In this document: in pieces, positions 7,229 through 9,538 of the stretch | Position numbering within the stretch: the first letter of the stretch is position 1 | How the letters are laid out: every line of letters begins with the position of its first letter | From: an uncultured Acetobacteraceae bacterium | GTDB lineage: Bacteria; Pseudomonadota; Alphaproteobacteria; Acetobacterales; Acetobacteraceae | Direction of reading: 5' to 3' | DNA: 9,538 nucleotides | Assembly (NCBI GenBank): GCA_903839965.1 | Contig: CAIMEK010000256.1 | Span: forward strand, 1 to 9,538 | Notes under the pieces: model-generated | Seen by the model: the letters and a program-made list of their open reading frames with translations, nothing else | What the model was told of the DNA's origin: nothing | Databases searched by the model: none | Translations under genes and position numbers: made by a program

Positions 7229-8224
7229 ATGAGCGACGTCACCGAATGCCTGCTGCGCCTGCACGACGAACACCATGCGCTGGAGGACTACCAGGGCGGG
7301 GTGCCCCGCTGGTGCTCGGGCTGCGGGGACAACGCCATCCTCGCCGCCGTGCAGCGGCTGTGCCGCGATGAGGACCTGCGGCCGGAGAAGACCGTGTTCG
7401 TCTCCGGCATCGGCTGCTCCAGCCGCTTCCCGCACTACATGAAGACCTACGGCGTGCACAGCATCCACGGCCGCGCGCTGCCGATCGCCGAGGGCATCCG
7501 CATGGCGCGGCCGGACCTCACGGTGTTCGTCAACACCGGCGACGGCGACTGCTGCAGCATCGGCGCGGCGCACTGGATCCACGCCATCCGCTACAACATG
7601 AACCTCACGGTCATGCTGCACGACAACCAGGTCTATGGCCTGACCAAGAAGCAGGCCTCGCCGACCTCGCCGCTCGGCCTGCGCAGCAACACCACCCCGC
7701 GTGGCTCCGTGCTGGCGCCGCTGCGGCCGCTGCAGGTCACGCTCGGCGTGCAGAACGTCTCGTTCGTGGCGCAGGCCGTCGACTGGATTCCGGAGACGCT
7801 CTACGACATCCTGCGCGCGGCCTACCACCACCGCGGCCTGTCGTTCGTGCGCATCCTGCAGCGCTGCCCGGAATGGCTGCCCGGCATGTTCGAGCCGTAC
7901 GTGAAGGACCCGCAGAGCTTGTGCCTGCTGCACCACGCGCGCGGCCTCGCCATCAGCCCGTCACTGGGCAAGATCTACCGCAACCAGCGCGAACACGATC
8001 CGCTCGACCTCGCCGGCGCGCGTGCGCTGGCGGCCATGGACGCGCCGATCCCGGTCGGCATCCTGTACCACGACCCCGAGGTTCCCTGTTACGAGGACCT
8101 GCGCCACGCCGGCAAGACGCGCTCGCCCGAGCGCGTGCGCACCGGCCTGGAAGCCGCCTTCGACAAGTTCACCATCTGGCCGCAAGGCACCGCCGCCGCC
8201 GCGCCGGCGCCGGGCGCCGGTTGA
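7229..8224 (+). CDS. korB: 2-oxoacid:ferredoxin oxidoreductase, beta (thiamine diphosphate, 4Fe-4S) subunit
   Basis: This 331-residue beta subunit is the partner of the upstream KorA. It binds thiamine diphosphate through GDGDCCSIG (104-112) with the downstream DNQVYGLTKKQASPTS. It should carry one 4Fe-4S cluster through WCSGCGD (Cys29, Cys32), GIGCSS (Cys63) and RCPEW (Cys213). All four ligands and the TPP motif are intact, so the subunit looks catalytically competent. GAGAGA before the ATG at 7229 serves as ribosome binding site, eight bases after the korA stop. It is somewhat longer than many beta subunits because of a C-terminal extension that ends in an Ala/Pro/Gly-rich tail. Together with KorA it forms the enzyme. 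No ferredoxin gene lies between the visible genes, so the electron acceptor is either encoded elsewhere or is the neighbouring flavoprotein pair. Confidence 0.94.
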   Translation: MSDVTECLLRLHDEHHALEDYQGGVPRWCSGCGDNAILAAVQRLCRDEDLRPEKTVFVSGIGCSSRFPHYMKTYGVHSIHGRALPIAEGIRMARPDLTVFVNTGDGDCCSIGAAHWIHAIRYNMNLTVMLHDNQVYGLTKKQASPTSPLGLRSNTTPRGSVLAPLRPLQVTLGVQNVSFVAQAVDWIPETLYDILRAAYHHRGLSFVRILQRCPEWLPGMFEPYVKDPQSLCLLHHARGLAISPSLGKIYRNQREHDPLDLAGARALAAMDAPIPVGILYHDPEVPCYEDLRHAGKTRSPERVRTGLEAAFDKFTIWPQGTAAAAPAPGAG

Positions 8225-8246
8225 GCCGCCGGCAAGGCAGAACACC

Positions 8247-9538
8247 ATGCACGTCGCCCTCCAGGACCAACTCGCCTTCCGCCTGACCGGCCGCCTCTCC
8301 TCCGGTGCGCTGGAACCGGTCGCCGGGTGCGGGCTGCTGCCGGCGCTGTTCGCGCCGTATCGCGACCTCGCGGCGCTGCGGCACGATTTTCCACTTGTGC
8401 TGACGCCGGGGATGTCGGCGCAAAGCCTGGCGCGCCTGTTCGATGCGACGGTGGCGGAGGCTGGCACGGGCGAGGCGGCCGAGCGGCTGGCCGGCCACGC
8501 CCGGCGCATGGAGCGCGCGCTGCGCCGCCAGGTCGCGGAGGCCGGGGCGCTGCCGCTGGAACCGGCCTGGCAGACGATATCGGCCGGCCTGGTCGAAGCC
8601 GACCCGGCGGTGCGCGCAAGCCTCGACCGCCTGCACCGCGCCATGCCGCGCGACAGCGTGCTGGTCGATTGCGACGCCGCGCTGGCGGCGCGCCTGCTGG
8701 CGCACGAGTGGAGCCAGCGCCGCGGCGCAAGGAAAGCGCGGCTGGCCGCGCTGATCGCCGACCTGACGACGCAACTCGATGACATCCTGAAGGCGGATTT
8801 CGCGGTGTCGCCGGAAGGCCGCCGGGCGGACCGGCTGCGCGCGGCGATGGGGCCGGCCCTGGCAGCCAACTTCGACTTCGACGCCATGGCTGGCCTGCTC
8901 GACCATGCCGCTCCGGCCGGCGGACTGGACGAGGCCCGGCGCCGGCGCATTTGCTGGTTGCTGACGGTGCTGCGCACCCAGCGCTTCGCGCCGCCGTCGG
9001 GCAGCCCCGTCACTCCCTACGATTTTGCCTTCGACACCGCCGCGGCGGCCTTGCAGGCTTGGCGCGAACGGCTGCCCGAACTGGCCGAACTGGCCAAGGC
9101 GACTGCCATGGCGCGGCTGGAAGCGGCCGGCGAATACGACGAGGCGATGCACGACCCGGTGTTCGCCGCCTACGGCAACGACCACGCCGGCCCGAACCTG
9201 CTCACCGATGCGCCGGACTACCTGGTGTGCGTCGCCGACCAGGCGCTGACCGCGGAACAGGCTGCGCTGCTGCTGGAGGCGCTCGGCGCCGGGCTGCCGT
9301 TCAAGGTGCTGGTGCAGACCGGCGACCTGCTGGAAGGGCGCGGCGGCATGGCGGCGCTCGGCTCGCGCGTGCGCGGGCTCGCCGCCGCGGCGCTTGGGCT
9401 GGCCGATGTCTACGTGCTGCAGGCCGGCGCATCGCAGTTGTTCAGCCAGCTGGCCCGCGTGCAGGCCGGGCTCGCCCATGAGGGGCCGGCGCTGTTCAGC
9501 GTGTTCAGTGGCGCCGGGCCGGCGAACGCGCTGCCGCC
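8247..9538 (+). CDS. Unrecognised protein with a degenerate PFOR beta-domain-like segment, 5' part
   Basis: The frame from ATG 8247 stays open to the window edge (430 codons, no stop), so the gene is cut off at its 3' end. It starts 22 bases after korB, with AAGG at 8234-8237 as a modest ribosome binding site, and probably belongs to the same operon. Residues 1 to about 310 are Ala/Leu/Arg-rich and mostly helical, with no domain I recognise. Residues about 325-422 follow the order seen late in the TPP domain of pyruvate:ferredoxin oxidoreductase: a LVCVADQ strand where GDG should be, then FKVLVQTGDL where NVLVLDTEVYSNTGG-type sequence should be, then GLADVYVLQAGASQLFSQLARVQ and EGPALFSVFS. 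The GDG and NTGG motifs and the Cys ligands are missing, so this part should not bind TPP. The four visible Cys (28, 142, 236, 328) are scattered and form no ferredoxin motif. The similarity is my judgement by eye; the function is unknown. Confidence 0.8.
   Translation, partial: MHVALQDQLAFRLTGRLSSGALEPVAGCGLLPALFAPYRDLAALRHDFPLVLTPGMSAQSLARLFDATVAEAGTGEAAERLAGHARRMERALRRQVAEAGALPLEPAWQTISAGLVEADPAVRASLDRLHRAMPRDSVLVDCDAALAARLLAHEWSQRRGARKARLAALIADLTTQLDDILKADFAVSPEGRRADRLRAAMGPALAANFDFDAMAGLLDHAAPAGGLDEARRRRICWLLTVLRTQRFAPPSGSPVTPYDFAFDTAAAALQAWRERLPELAELAKATAMARLEAAGEYDEAMHDPVFAAYGNDHAGPNLLTDAPDYLVCVADQALTAEQAALLLEALGAGLPFKVLVQTGDLLEGRGGMAALGSRVRGLAAAALGLADVYVLQAGASQLFSQLARVQAGLAHEGPALFSVFSGAGPANALP

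Noticed and set aside
8169..9479. 436-codon - strand frame opposite the last gene
   Set aside because: It is a compositional shadow: the + strand frame from 8247 is uninterrupted, follows korB closely and shows PFOR-like structure, while the antisense product is Gln/Arg/His-rich without motifs.
1..9538. tRNA, rRNA, CRISPR array, insertion sequence or prophage signals
   Set aside because: I looked and saw no tRNA-like cloverleaf, repeat-spacer pattern, transposase or integrase motif, or attachment-site repeat in the window.

Overview
The window is very GC-rich, densely coding DNA, with all recognised genes on the + strand. The codon bias, the RDD-family gene next to bpt, and the anaerobic operon point to an alphaproteobacterium, probably of the Rhodospirillales / Acetobacteraceae type. 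That placement is an inference from style and gene content; there is no rRNA or other marker to confirm it.

Region 1 (1-2721) is a tight chain of three genes joined by ATGA stop/start overlaps. It holds the 3' part of a penicillin-acylase-family Ntn-hydrolase gene that begins upstream of the window, a small RDD-family membrane protein, and bpt, the bacterial leucyl/arginyl-tRNA-protein transferase of the N-degron pathway.

Region 2 (2722-2889) is the only real intergenic region. It holds a perfect 10-bp inverted repeat (2750-2774), and 3 bp downstream a near-consensus FNR/FixK/ANR-type box, TTGAT-N4-GTCAA (2778-2791). A strong Shine-Dalgarno precedes the gene at 2890. Short ATGTC/GACAT motifs recur five times across this region.

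Region 3 (2890 to the window end) looks like one operon expressed at low oxygen. Gene 1 is a 2Fe-2S flavoprotein like NfnA / SudB / dihydroorotate dehydrogenase electron-transfer subunits. Gene 2 is a GltD/NfnB-like FAD- and NAD(P)-binding subunit with two N-terminal 4Fe-4S motifs. Genes 3 and 4 are the fused gamma-alpha and the beta subunits of a 2-oxoacid (probably 2-oxoglutarate):ferredoxin oxidoreductase, KorA and KorB. Gene 5 runs off the window. Its visible N-terminal 340 residues match nothing I recognise, but residues about 325-422 resemble the last part of the thiamine-diphosphate (beta) domain of pyruvate:ferredoxin oxidoreductase with the catalytic motifs missing.

The gene set suggests that electrons move between a 2-oxoacid and NAD(P)H through the Kor enzyme and an Nfn-like pair, with no ferredoxin gene visible in the window. 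The degenerate PFOR-like fifth gene is the least explained part and the best candidate for something undescribed.
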